Positions 19,185 through 27,560 of a DNA stretch of 64,000 nt are shown piece by piece. The notes beneath the pieces are model-generated. The model was not told where the DNA came from, made no database searches, and saw only the letters and a program-made list of their open reading frames with translations. The stretch's first letter is position 1, and each line of letters starts with the position of its first letter. A program made the translations under genes and the position numbers. Location of the stretch: the NCBI RefSeq assembly GCF_000576595.1, contig NZ_AWSA01000008.1, positions 62,001 to 126,000 of the forward strand, given 5' to 3'. The stretch is from Intrasporangium oryzae NRRL B-24470 (lineage in GTDB: Bacteria > Actinomycetota > Actinomycetes > Actinomycetales > Dermatophilaceae).

Positions 19185-19227
19185 GGGTGATGCTCCTTCT
19201 TCGGGGTGGGGAGGTTGACAGCGGATC

Positions 19228-20244
19228 TCAGCGCCGGACCGGACCGGTCGACTCGCGCACGACGAGCGTCGTCGGCGCGACGATCTCGGCCGGCGTCTCG
19301 CCGTCGAGCCTGCTCTGGTCGCGCACGAGCGCCACGAGAAGGTCCACGGCCGAGCGGCCTGCCTGTTCGGTGCGGTCGCTGAGCGTGGTCAGGGGCGGGT
19401 CGCAGAAGTCGGCGCCGAAGATGTTGTCGAAGCCGACCATGCTCACGTCGTCGGGAACGGAGACACCGCGTGAGCGCAGGCGCCGCAACGCCCCGATCGC
19501 CATGAGGTCGTTGTGGGCGATGACAGCGGTCGCGCCGTCGGCGAGCGCCGCCTCCCCGGCGAGGAAGCCGCCGTCGACCGATGGCGCGTAGGGACCGAGC
19601 CGGCGCACAGTGAGATGGTGTCGTCGCGCGGCTGCCGAGATGCCCGCCCATCGCTGGCCACCCAGCCAGGACTGGGGTGGCCCGGCGAGGAAGATCGCCC
19701 TCTGGTGCCCGAGGGCGACGAGGTGCTCGACGATCTGCCTGGTGCCGTCCTGCTGGTCCGGGCTCACGCTCGTCACGGACGGAACCCTGCGGTTGACGAG
19801 GACGACCGGCCGCATGGCGCTGAACTGCACGATCTTGGCGTCGGGCAGGCGGCTCGACCCGAGCAGGAACCCGTCGACGCTCGGCGCCAGCCTCTCGACC
19901 ATGCGCGCCTCGGCCCGGGCGCTCTCCTCACTGTTGCCGATGACGAGGATGTGACCGGTGGCCTCGGCCTGGCGCTCGGCGCCCCGGATGAGACCGGCGA
20001 AGTACGGGTTGGTGATGTCGGGGAGCACGAGGGCGAGGGTCGAGGTCCGACCCGTCCCGAGGGCTCGGGCGGCCGGGCTCGGCCGGTAGCCGAGCCGGGC
20101 AGCCACCTGTTGCACGTGCTCGCGCGTGACGACATTGACCCGGTCGGGGTTGCTGAGGGCCCGAGAGACCGTCGACGGCGCCACGCCTGCCTCCCGGGCG
20201 ACATCGATGATCGTCACGGGTCGGGGCGGGTCGTTTCGCGTCAC
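19228..20244 (-). CDS. LacI-family repressor of the quinate/shikimate-protocatechuate cluster
   Basis: 338 residues. An N-terminal LacI helix-turn-helix (TIIDVAREAGVAPSTVSRAL), hinge (RLGYRPSPAARAL) and a periplasmic-binding-type effector domain (LVLPDITNPYFAGLIRGAE) can be seen. It is divergent from the MFS transporter that opens the catabolic operon and directly upstream of aroQ. A perfect palindrome in the shared promoter begins 12 bases before its GTG start. The natural reading is a substrate-induced repressor of the whole cluster and of itself. The start has no good ribosome site and may be leaderless or a later GTG. The inducer (quinate, shikimate or protocatechuate) is not known. Confidence 0.9.
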   Translation of the reverse strand: MTRNDPPRPVTIIDVAREAGVAPSTVSRALSNPDRVNVVTREHVQQVAARLGYRPSPAARALGTGRTSTLALVLPDITNPYFAGLIRGAERQAEATGHILVIGNSEESARAEARMVERLAPSVDGFLLGSSRLPDAKIVQFSAMRPVVLVNRRVPSVTSVSPDQQDGTRQIVEHLVALGHQRAIFLAGPPQSWLGGQRWAGISAAARRHHLTVRRLGPYAPSVDGGFLAGEAALADGATAVIAHNDLMAIGALRRLRSRGVSVPDDVSMVGFDNIFGADFCDPPLTTLSDRTEQAGRSAVDLLVALVRDQSRLDGETPAEIVAPTTLVVRESTGPVRR

Positions 20245-20255
20245 CTGGCAAATTT

Positions 20256-20271
20256 TGGCAAACGATTGCCA
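20256..20271. promoter_or_regulatory. LacI-type operator in the divergent promoter
   Basis: TGGCAA, ACGA, TTGCCA is a perfect inverted repeat with the central CG typical of LacI/PurR operators. A further TGGCAA half-site lies at 20246-20251. It sits between the repressor gene and the transporter gene, where it could shut off both directions. Confidence 0.65.
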
Positions 20272-20418
20272 CTTCGTGCAAGGCCTCCTTACCGTCGAGA
20301 TCACCTTCATCGCCCGTCCGGGCGGAGGAGCGCCAAGAACATCGCCGTTCTCGTCCGCCGCGCGGCGGCAGGCCCAGCTCGGGTCGGATGAGGCGGCCCC
20401 ACACCAGGAGGATCGACA

Positions 20419-21855
20419 ATGACGCCAATCCCCGGCTTCGACGCAGCACCGTCCAGCCCCGCGCACCAGGGCGAGAGCCCCACCGGCCCGGCCGGCGCGG
20501 TTCCGGCTCGCTCGCCCAAGAAGGCCGCCGTCGCGGCGTGGGTCGGCAGCGCCCTGGAGTACTACGACTTCGTCATCTACGGCACGGCCGCGTCGTTGGT
20601 GTTCCCCCAGATCTTCTTCCCCGAGGGCAACCCGACGGCCGCGACGATCGCCTCCCTCGCCACTTTCGGCGTCGGCTACGTCGCACGCCCGGTCGGCTCC
20701 TTCCTGCTGGGCCACCTGGGCGACAAGTTCGGCCGCAAGAAGGTCCTCATCCTCACCCTCCTCCTCATGGGCGTGTCGACCTTCCTCGTGGGGTGCCTCC
20801 CGACGTACCACACCATCGGCATCCTCGCCCCGATCCTGCTCGTCGTGCTTCGCCTGCTCCAGGGCCTGTCGGCCGCGGGCGAGCAGGCGGGCGCGAACTC
20901 GATGTCCTTCGAGCACGCCCCCGATCACCGCCGCGGCTTCTTCACGAGCTGGACGCTGAGCGGCACGCAGGGCGGCCAGGTCCTCGCCCCGGCCGTGTTC
21001 CTGCCGCTCGCAGCCCTGCTGTCCGAGGAGCAGCTCCTCTCGTGGGGCTGGCGCGTCCCCTTCTTCCTCAGCGCCGTCGTCGTCGTCGTGGGCCTCGTCA
21101 TCCGGCGCAGGCTCGACGAGACTCCCGCCTTCGAGTCAGAGGTCGAGGCGGGCTCGGTGCCCCGCACGCCCCTGTCGGTGCTGCTCCGCGACCACTGGCG
21201 CTCGGTGCTGCGCGTGATGTTCGCGGCGTTCGTCGCCATGGTCAACACCCTCTACACCGTCTTCGCCCTCACCTTCGCGACGAAGAAGGACTACGGCATC
21301 GGCTTCAGCTCCACGTACATGCTGTGGGTCGCGATCGTCTCCAACCTCGTGGCCATCGCCGTCATCCCGTTCTGGGGCAGCCTTTCCGACCGGGTGGGTC
21401 GCAAGCCGGTGTTCCTGGGCGGCCTCGCAGGCTCGGCCGTGCTCGCCGCCGGATACGTCGCCGTCATCGCCAGCGGCAACCGGGCCCTGACGGCCGTCGT
21501 CGGCATCCTGCTCGCCGGGATCGTCTACAGCGCGACCAACGCCGTCTGGCCCTCGACGTATGCCGAGTACTTCCCGACCAGCGTGCGCCTCTCGGGCATG
21601 GCGATCGGCACGCAGTTCGGCTTCGCGCTCGCGGGGTTCACCCCGACCATCGCCGCGGCCCTCCTCGGGCCCACGGGGGCGGGCTGGCCGAAGGTCGCCG
21701 GTTTCGCCGTGGTCGCCTGCCTCATCTCCGCCATCGCCGTCGCCACCGGCCCGCGCGGCACCCACCGCGTCCCGACGGCGCAGCTCGGCCGGAAGGCGTC
21801 ACGGGCGACGGCGAAGGCGACCGGTCGGAGCCTCTCGGCGCAGGCCTCGAGCTAG
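20419..21855 (+). CDS. MFS metabolite:proton symporter, probable shikimate/quinate uptake
   Basis: 478 residues with about 12 membrane helices. The cytoplasmic loop motif GHLGDKFGRKKVL between helices 2 and 3 and the second copy SDRVGRKP mark the MFS metabolite:H+ symporter group (ShiA/KgtP/ProP relatives). The EYYDFVIYGTA start of helix 1 is also characteristic. It opens the catabolic operon behind an ideal AGGAGG site at 20407, so it very likely imports the pathway substrate (shikimate, quinate, dehydroshikimate or protocatechuate). A 48-base gap separates it from the shikimate dehydrogenase gene. Confidence 0.9.
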   Translation: MTPIPGFDAAPSSPAHQGESPTGPAGAVPARSPKKAAVAAWVGSALEYYDFVIYGTAASLVFPQIFFPEGNPTAATIASLATFGVGYVARPVGSFLLGHLGDKFGRKKVLILTLLLMGVSTFLVGCLPTYHTIGILAPILLVVLRLLQGLSAAGEQAGANSMSFEHAPDHRRGFFTSWTLSGTQGGQVLAPAVFLPLAALLSEEQLLSWGWRVPFFLSAVVVVVGLVIRRRLDETPAFESEVEAGSVPRTPLSVLLRDHWRSVLRVMFAAFVAMVNTLYTVFALTFATKKDYGIGFSSTYMLWVAIVSNLVAIAVIPFWGSLSDRVGRKPVFLGGLAGSAVLAAGYVAVIASGNRALTAVVGILLAGIVYSATNAVWPSTYAEYFPTSVRLSGMAIGTQFGFALAGFTPTIAAALLGPTGAGWPKVAGFAVVACLISAIAVATGPRGTHRVPTAQLGRKASRATAKATGRSLSAQASS

Positions 21856-21903
21856 TCCCGTCATCGACCGAACCTCGCACTGAGCACCCAGGAGAGTCGC
21901 ACC

Positions 21904-22839
21904 ATGTCGTCACCGCAGAGCCGAACGTCGCTCGTCATCGGGCTCCTCGGCGAGCACATCCGCAGCTCGCTCGCTGCGCCTCTCCAGGAGGGCGAGGGGG
22001 CGGCGCAGGGCCGCTCCCTCGCCTACCGCCTCATCGATGCCGCCGAGCTCGGCCTCGGCCTCGGCCTCGACGCCGCCGGCGACGTGCTGGCGTGGGCGGT
22101 CCGGCTCGGGTTCGACGGGCTCAACGTGACCCACCCCTTCAAGAACGTCGTCGTCGACCTGGTCGACGAGCTCTCGCCCGAAGCGACGGCGCTCGGAGCG
22201 GTGAACACCGTCGTCATCCGGGACGGGCGCACGGTCGGGCACAACACCGACTGGAACGGGTTCGCCTCGGGGCTGTCCGCGACGCTGCCGCAGGCGAAGG
22301 GCCGCGACGCCGTGCTGCTCGGGGCCGGAGGCGCAGGGGTGGCGGTCGGCTACGGGGCCCTGCGCGCCGGGGTGCGCCACCTTCGCGTCGTCGACACGGA
22401 CCGGGTGCGGGCCGAGGCCGTCGTCGAGCGCCTCGTCGCCGCACTGGGTCCCGGCCGCGCCACCGTCCACTCCGACGTCGCGACCGCGCTCGACGGCGCC
22501 GGCGGGCTCATCCAGGCCACCCCGGTGGGCATGACCGGTGTCCCCGGTATGCCGCTCGACCCGCTCCTCGTCGACCCCGGTCAGTGGGTGGCCGAGATCA
22601 TCTACTTCCCGCTCGAGACCGAGCTCGTCCACGCGGTCCGAGCCCGGGGCTGCGCCACCATGACGGGAGGCGCCATGGCGGTGTTCCAGCACGCAGCGGC
22701 ATACGAGCTGTTCACGGGGGAGCGCGCCGACGCCGCCCGCATGGCCGCCCACTTCACCCGGCTCACCGGACTCGACGTCCTCGGCGGGACCACCCCCACC
22801 CCCACCGGCGAGCCCACCGCCGTCGGCCACGCGAGCTGA
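21904..22839 (+). CDS. Shikimate/quinate dehydrogenase (catabolic AroE paralogue)
   Basis: 311 residues. The substrate domain has NVTHPFK (Lys as catalytic base) and NTDWNGF with the catalytic Asp. The nucleotide domain has the GAGGAG motif. The N-terminal serine motif of biosynthetic AroE is replaced by GEHIRSSLAAPL, as in quinate/shikimate dehydrogenases of catabolic loci such as QsuD. Expected to oxidise shikimate to 3-dehydroshikimate and/or quinate to 3-dehydroquinate with NAD(P)+. AGGAG precedes the ATG. It lies between the transporter and the dehydratase, both of which fit this role. Confidence 0.9.
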   Translation: MSSPQSRTSLVIGLLGEHIRSSLAAPLQEGEGAAQGRSLAYRLIDAAELGLGLGLDAAGDVLAWAVRLGFDGLNVTHPFKNVVVDLVDELSPEATALGAVNTVVIRDGRTVGHNTDWNGFASGLSATLPQAKGRDAVLLGAGGAGVAVGYGALRAGVRHLRVVDTDRVRAEAVVERLVAALGPGRATVHSDVATALDGAGGLIQATPVGMTGVPGMPLDPLLVDPGQWVAEIIYFPLETELVHAVRARGCATMTGGAMAVFQHAAAYELFTGERADAARMAAHFTRLTGLDVLGGTTPTPTGEPTAVGHAS

Positions 22840-22848
22840 GGAGGACCC

Positions 22849-24723
22849 ATGCGCAAGGGAATCGCCACCGTGTCGATCAGCGGAACCCTGGCGGCCAAGC
22901 TCGAGGCGATCGCGGCCGCCCACTTCGACTCGGTCGAGCTCTTCGACGCCGATGTCGTCGCGTCACCGTGCCGACCGGAGGACATCGCCCGGAGGTGTGC
23001 GGAGCTCGGCCTCGCCATCGACCTCTTCCAGCCGCTGCGCGACGTCGTCGGCCTGACCCCCGAGGTCTTCCCCGACCGGCTGCGCTTCGCCCGGGCCAAG
23101 TTCGAGCTCATGGAGCGGCTCGGGGCGACCCGTGCGCTGCTCTGCTCCGCCGTCCACCCGGCCTCGGTGGACGACTCGCAGCTCACGGCCGAGCAGCTCG
23201 GCATCGTGGGTGACGTGGCTGCCGAGCACGGCTTCACGCTCGCCTACGAGGCGCTCGCCTGGGGCACGCACGTCAACCGCTTCCACCAGACCCGCGCGAT
23301 CGTCGACCTGGTCGACCTGCCGAACGTCGGCGTGGCGGTGGACACGTTCCACATGCTCGCGCGCGGCGACGGCGCCGAGGCCCTCGCCGGTCTCGACGGC
23401 GACCGGATCGCCTTCGTCCAGATCGCCGACGCACACCGGCTGAGCATGGACGTCCTTGAGTGGAGCCGACACCACCGCTGCTTCCCCGGCCAGGGGGCGC
23501 TCGACGTCGAGAGCGTCGTGGGCGCCGCCGTCGAGGCCGGCTACCGGGGGCCGCTCTCGCTCGAGGTCTTCAGCGACATCGTGCGCGAGGCCAACCCGCG
23601 GGACACCGCCCGCGACGCGATGCGGTCGTTGCTGCACCTCGAGGAGCAGCTCCGTCGCCGCTGGGAGCAGCCGTCGGACGGCCGGACCCTCGCCGAGGGT
23701 GTCGACCGCCCCGGACGGCCGCGGGTCGAGCTCTTCGACCCGCCGCCGGCGCCTCAGCTGCCCGGCGTGGGCCACGTGGAGATCGCCGTCACGCCGGGGG
23801 ACCCGTCGATGCTCCAGCTGTTCTCTCGCCTGGGGTTCACCGCCGTGTCGCCGCAGGGCCCCGACACGGACGGGATCGGGCGCGCGGCCCGCACGGTGCT
23901 GCGCAACGGGGAGGCGACCGTCGTCCTCGACGCCCGCTCCGACCTCGAGCTGCGACGGTCCGCCGCCGGGCAGCGCCCGCACGTCGCAGCCGTGGCCGTG
24001 GACGGCGATACCGACTCGGCACTCTGCGCCCGCGCCCACGCCTTCAACCTGCCGGTCAGCGAGACCCGCGAGCCCGAGGGCCGCGTTGACGCGACGCGGA
24101 GCCCAGCAGGGGTCGAGGTGCGCCTGGGCAGCCCTTGCCCCCGGATGGACGTCCCCGCTCCGGGCCGCTGGGGGCCGCTCGACCATCTCGGCATCGCCGT
24201 CGACACGGACCGCTCGGATGCCGAGGTGTCGTTCCATCGCACGCTGATCGGGCTGCGTCCTGGACCCGTGAGCGAGTTCATCGACCCGGCGGGCCGCCTG
24301 CGCAGTCGGGTACTCGAACCCGAGGCAGGAGCGCTGCGCGTCGTGCTCAACATCGCGGTGCACGGGGCGGGGCATCCCACCTGGATCGGCGTGAACCAGC
24401 TCGCCTACGCCTGCACCGACCTGCTCAGGCAAGCGGAGTCGCTTGCGGCGTCAGGGGCTCCGGTCCTGCCCGTGCCCGACTCGTACTACGACGACCTCGC
24501 TGCGCGGCTCGACCCGCCCCCCGAGCTGCTCGCTCGTCTGCGCCGGCTCAACGTCCTCTACGACCGGGACGAGCGAGGAGGCGAGCTGCTGCACCTCTAC
24601 ACCCCCCTGGTCGGCGGCCGCTTCTACATCGAGCTGCTCGAACGCCGCGGCGGGTACAGCGGGTTCGGCGCGGCCAACACACCGGTCCGCCTCGCCTCGC
24701 AGGCGGCGACCCCATGGCTCTGA
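22849..24723 (+). CDS. 3-dehydroshikimate dehydratase with HPPD-like C-terminal domain
   Basis: 624 residues, like QsuB of Corynebacterium (618). The N-terminal half is a sugar-phosphate-isomerase-like TIM barrel with the likely metal ligands Glu in AYEALAWG, Asp in AVDTFH, Gln in FVQIAD and Glu in LSLEVFSD. The C-terminal half repeats the vicinal-oxygen-chelate fold of 4-hydroxyphenylpyruvate dioxygenase with GHVEIAV, LDHLGIAVD and RFYIELLER. The barrel makes protocatechuate from 3-dehydroshikimate; the role of the dioxygenase-like half is unclear in characterised relatives. GAGGAGG precedes the ATG, nine bases after the dehydrogenase stop. It links the shikimate genes to the pca genes that follow. 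Confidence 0.93.
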   Translation: MRKGIATVSISGTLAAKLEAIAAAHFDSVELFDADVVASPCRPEDIARRCAELGLAIDLFQPLRDVVGLTPEVFPDRLRFARAKFELMERLGATRALLCSAVHPASVDDSQLTAEQLGIVGDVAAEHGFTLAYEALAWGTHVNRFHQTRAIVDLVDLPNVGVAVDTFHMLARGDGAEALAGLDGDRIAFVQIADAHRLSMDVLEWSRHHRCFPGQGALDVESVVGAAVEAGYRGPLSLEVFSDIVREANPRDTARDAMRSLLHLEEQLRRRWEQPSDGRTLAEGVDRPGRPRVELFDPPPAPQLPGVGHVEIAVTPGDPSMLQLFSRLGFTAVSPQGPDTDGIGRAARTVLRNGEATVVLDARSDLELRRSAAGQRPHVAAVAVDGDTDSALCARAHAFNLPVSETREPEGRVDATRSPAGVEVRLGSPCPRMDVPAPGRWGPLDHLGIAVDTDRSDAEVSFHRTLIGLRPGPVSEFIDPAGRLRSRVLEPEAGALRVVLNIAVHGAGHPTWIGVNQLAYACTDLLRQAESLAASGAPVLPVPDSYYDDLAARLDPPPELLARLRRLNVLYDRDERGGELLHLYTPLVGGRFYIELLERRGGYSGFGAANTPVRLASQAATPWL

Positions 24724-24749
24724 CCCACCACGACGAAAGGACAACCGAC

Positions 24750-25577
24750 GTGAGCCGACAGCATGCCGAGCTGGCCGAACTGGCCGAACCGGCCGAACCG
24801 GCCCAGCCGCCGACCGCCGGGCTGGCCAGCCAGTCGGCCATCGACCGAGAAATCGAACGGATCCAGGCCGATGAGGCCGCCTCGGGGCTGACGAGGACCC
24901 AGTCACGCCTCGACTTCGCGCCGTACCGCAGCTCGCTCCTGCGTCACCCGACGAAGGACCTGCACCACGCGGACCCCGAGGGCGTCGAGCTCGTGGCACC
25001 GGTCTTCGGCGAGCGTGATGTCGACCCGCTGGAGGCCGACCTCACCATCCAGCACGACGGCGAGCCGATCGGCGAGCGCATCCGGATCAGCGGGCGCATC
25101 GTCGACGGCGACGGCCGACCGGTCCGGCGACAGCTCGTCGAGATCTGGCAGGCCAACGCGGCGGGTCGCTACATCCACAAGCGCGACCAGCACCCTGCGC
25201 CCATCGACCCCAACTTCACCGGCGTGGGCCGCACCCTGACCGACGACCTGGGGCGCTACTCGTTCGTCACCATCAAGCCGGGCCCGTACCCCTGGGGCAA
25301 CCACCGCAACGCCTGGCGGCCTGCGCACGTGCACTTCTCCCTCTTCGGCACGGAGTTCACCCAGCGCATGATCACCCAGATGTACTTCCCGTCCGACCCG
25401 CTCTTCGCGCTCGACCCGATCCTCCAGTCGGTGACCGACCCCGCGGCTCGCGACCGACTCGTCGCGCGCTACGACCACGACCGGTCCGAGCACGAGTGGC
25501 TGCTCGGTTACACGTGGGACATCGTCCTCACCGGATCGCACGCGACCCGCATGGAGCAGGAGGGCGACGATGTCTGA
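24750..25577 (+). CDS. pcaH: Protocatechuate 3,4-dioxygenase beta subunit
   Basis: 275 residues. The intradiol dioxygenase core has the family GRIVDGDGRPVRRQLVEIWQ, an iron-ligand Tyr in AAGRYIHKRD, a second Tyr in GPYPWGNH and the His pair in RPAHVHFSLFG. With PcaG it opens the protocatechuate ring to 3-carboxy-cis,cis-muconate. I use GTG 24750, which has AAAGGA upstream; an ATG at 24714 overlapping the previous stop would add 12 residues. The first 25 residues include a low-complexity AELAELAEPAEPA run coded by near-identical 9-base units. The stop overlaps pcaG by eight bases. Confidence 0.94.
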   Translation: MSRQHAELAELAEPAEPAQPPTAGLASQSAIDREIERIQADEAASGLTRTQSRLDFAPYRSSLLRHPTKDLHHADPEGVELVAPVFGERDVDPLEADLTIQHDGEPIGERIRISGRIVDGDGRPVRRQLVEIWQANAAGRYIHKRDQHPAPIDPNFTGVGRTLTDDLGRYSFVTIKPGPYPWGNHRNAWRPAHVHFSLFGTEFTQRMITQMYFPSDPLFALDPILQSVTDPAARDRLVARYDHDRSEHEWLLGYTWDIVLTGSHATRMEQEGDDV

Positions 25578-26187
25578 CCAGCACACCCGCACCGCCACAC
25601 CGACGCGGCCGTATGCCGTCCCCGGGGTTCTCGTCCCGACGCCCGGTCAGACGATCGGCCCCTTCTACCACTACGCGCTGCCGTACGAGGGGGGCGAGCT
25701 GCTCGTCCCCCCGGGCACGCCCGGTGCGGTGCAGCTCCACGGAACCGTGACCGACGGTGCCGGTGCCGGCCTGCAGGATGCCCTGCTCGAGATCTGGCAG
25801 TGTGACCCGGCCGGGCGGCCCGTCCAGCGCCAGGGTTCAATGCACCGCGACGGGCACACCTTCACCGGCTTCGGCCGCGTGTCGACGAGGCGGGACGGCC
25901 ACTACTCCTTCACGACCCTCGAGCCCGGTCCCAGTGCGCCAGGGCGGGCGCCGTTCGTCGCGGTCACCGTCTTCGCCCGCGGACTGCTCAACCGGCTCTT
26001 CACGCGCATCTACCTGCCCGACGACACCGATGCGCTGGCCGCGGACCCGTTCCTCAGGTCCGTTCCCGAGGACCGTCGGCCGACCCTCGTCGCGGCGCGC
26101 GAGCCGGACGGCAGCCTCCGCTTCGACATCCGCCTCCAAGGAGACGACGAGACGGTGTTCCTCCGCTTCCCGCGCCAGGAGCTCTGA
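25570..26187 (+). CDS. pcaG: Protocatechuate 3,4-dioxygenase alpha subunit
   Basis: 205 residues. It begins with TPGQTIGPFYHYALPY, typical of alpha subunits, and continues with the shared intradiol core LQDALLEIWQCDPAG, a GRVSTRRDGHYSFTTL strand and the ending RFPRQEL. It forms the alpha-beta unit with PcaH, which holds the iron. The ATG overlaps the end of pcaH by eight bases and its stop shares one base with the pcaB ATG, so the subunits and the next enzyme are translationally coupled. Confidence 0.94.
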   Translation: MSDQHTRTATPTRPYAVPGVLVPTPGQTIGPFYHYALPYEGGELLVPPGTPGAVQLHGTVTDGAGAGLQDALLEIWQCDPAGRPVQRQGSMHRDGHTFTGFGRVSTRRDGHYSFTTLEPGPSAPGRAPFVAVTVFARGLLNRLFTRIYLPDDTDALAADPFLRSVPEDRRPTLVAAREPDGSLRFDIRLQGDDETVFLRFPRQEL

Positions 26188-27560
26188 TGACGATGCTGTC
26201 CCCGGGTTCGCACCGTTTACCCGACCTCGCGAGCGACGGTGCCGTGCTCGGTGCCCTCGTCGAGGTCGAGGTCGCGTGGGTGCGCACCCAGGAGCGGCTC
26301 GGGCTGGTGACCCGGGCGGTCACCGACGCCGTGTCCGCCCTGGGCGCGACGGTGGGCCGTGCGGTCGACGAGATCGCCCGGGACGCCGAGCCCGGAGGCA
26401 ACCCGGTGATCCCCGTCGTCCACGCCCTGCGTCGCGCAGTCGGGGCGACCCCAGGGGCGTCGACAGCCGTCCACCGGGGGCTGACGAGCCAGGACGTCGT
26501 CGACACCGCGCTGATGATCCTCGCGCACCGAGCCCTCGGCGCGGCCCTGGAGAGCCTGGTGCGGGCCGCGGACGCGGCGGCGGGCCACGCCCGAGCTCAC
26601 CGGCATACGGTCATGTCGGCCAGGACGCTGGGGCAGCCCGCGCTCCCGACGACCTTCGGGGCCAAGGCCGCCGGCTGGCTCGGCGCGCTGGACGACGCCA
26701 TCGACGAGCTGCGCACGGTTCGGGCGTCCCTCCCGGCCCAGTGCGGCGGCGCCGTCGGCACCCTCAGCCTCGTCGAGGCCCTCACTCCCGGTCGGGCGCT
26801 CGAGGCGGCCGAGATCTTCGCCGACGAGGTTGGCCTCGTCGCTGCTCGTCCGTGGCACACGGACCGCTCACCGGTCACCCGTCTCGGTGACGCGCTCACC
26901 CGTACCGCTGACGCGCTCGCCAAGGTGGCCGGCGATGTGATCCTGCTGTCCCGACCCGAGATCGGAGAGGTGGCCGAGCCGGCCGCCGACGGTCGCGGAG
27001 GCTCGTCGACGCTGCCGCACAAGCGCAACCCGGTGCTGTCGGTCCTCGTCCGGGCCGTCGGCATCGAGGCCCCGCACCTGGCCGCGACCCTGCACACCGC
27101 GGCAGCCCTGGCCGCCGACGAGCGGCCGGACGGCGCGTGGCACGCCGAGTGGGGCGCCCTGACGCGGCTGCTCTCCCGCGTCCCCGTCGCCGCGGCCCAG
27201 CTGGCGGACGTGCTGTGCGGGCTCGAGGTCCACAACGACGCGATGAGCCGCAACGTGCGAGCGGTCGGCCCGGCGCTCGTTGCCGAACGCATCCTGCAGC
27301 TCCTGCCGTCCCTCCCCGGTGGCGAGGCGCTGGTCCCGGACGTGCGAGACGCCCTCCGGCGTGGAGGGTCCGGGGACGAGGTCCGGGCCCTGCTGGCCGA
27401 GGGCCTCGACGGGCGGGGCCCGGAGGGGGAGGCGCTCGACGCCCGCGTCGACGACCTGCTCGACCCGGCGGCATACCTCGGTGTCGCCGCCCTCCTCGTC
27501 GATCAGGCGCTCGAGCGGCACGCCTCGCACCGCGACCGCGCGGGGAGCGTGACCCGATGA
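26187..27560 (+). CDS. pcaB: 3-carboxy-cis,cis-muconate cycloisomerase
   Basis: 457 residues of the fumarase/aspartase superfamily. The signature GGSSTLPHKRNPV appears near residue 275, TSQDVVDTA and a catalytic-loop histidine lie earlier, and the C-terminal domain is helical. It cyclises carboxymuconate to 4-carboxymuconolactone, the second protocatechuate step. Its ATG shares a base with the pcaG stop and its stop overlaps the pcaL ATG (ATGA), placing it firmly in the operon. Confidence 0.94.
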   Translation: MTMLSPGSHRLPDLASDGAVLGALVEVEVAWVRTQERLGLVTRAVTDAVSALGATVGRAVDEIARDAEPGGNPVIPVVHALRRAVGATPGASTAVHRGLTSQDVVDTALMILAHRALGAALESLVRAADAAAGHARAHRHTVMSARTLGQPALPTTFGAKAAGWLGALDDAIDELRTVRASLPAQCGGAVGTLSLVEALTPGRALEAAEIFADEVGLVAARPWHTDRSPVTRLGDALTRTADALAKVAGDVILLSRPEIGEVAEPAADGRGGSSTLPHKRNPVLSVLVRAVGIEAPHLAATLHTAAALAADERPDGAWHAEWGALTRLLSRVPVAAAQLADVLCGLEVHNDAMSRNVRAVGPALVAERILQLLPSLPGGEALVPDVRDALRRGGSGDEVRALLAEGLDGRGPEGEALDARVDDLLDPAAYLGVAALLVDQALERHASHRDRAGSVTR

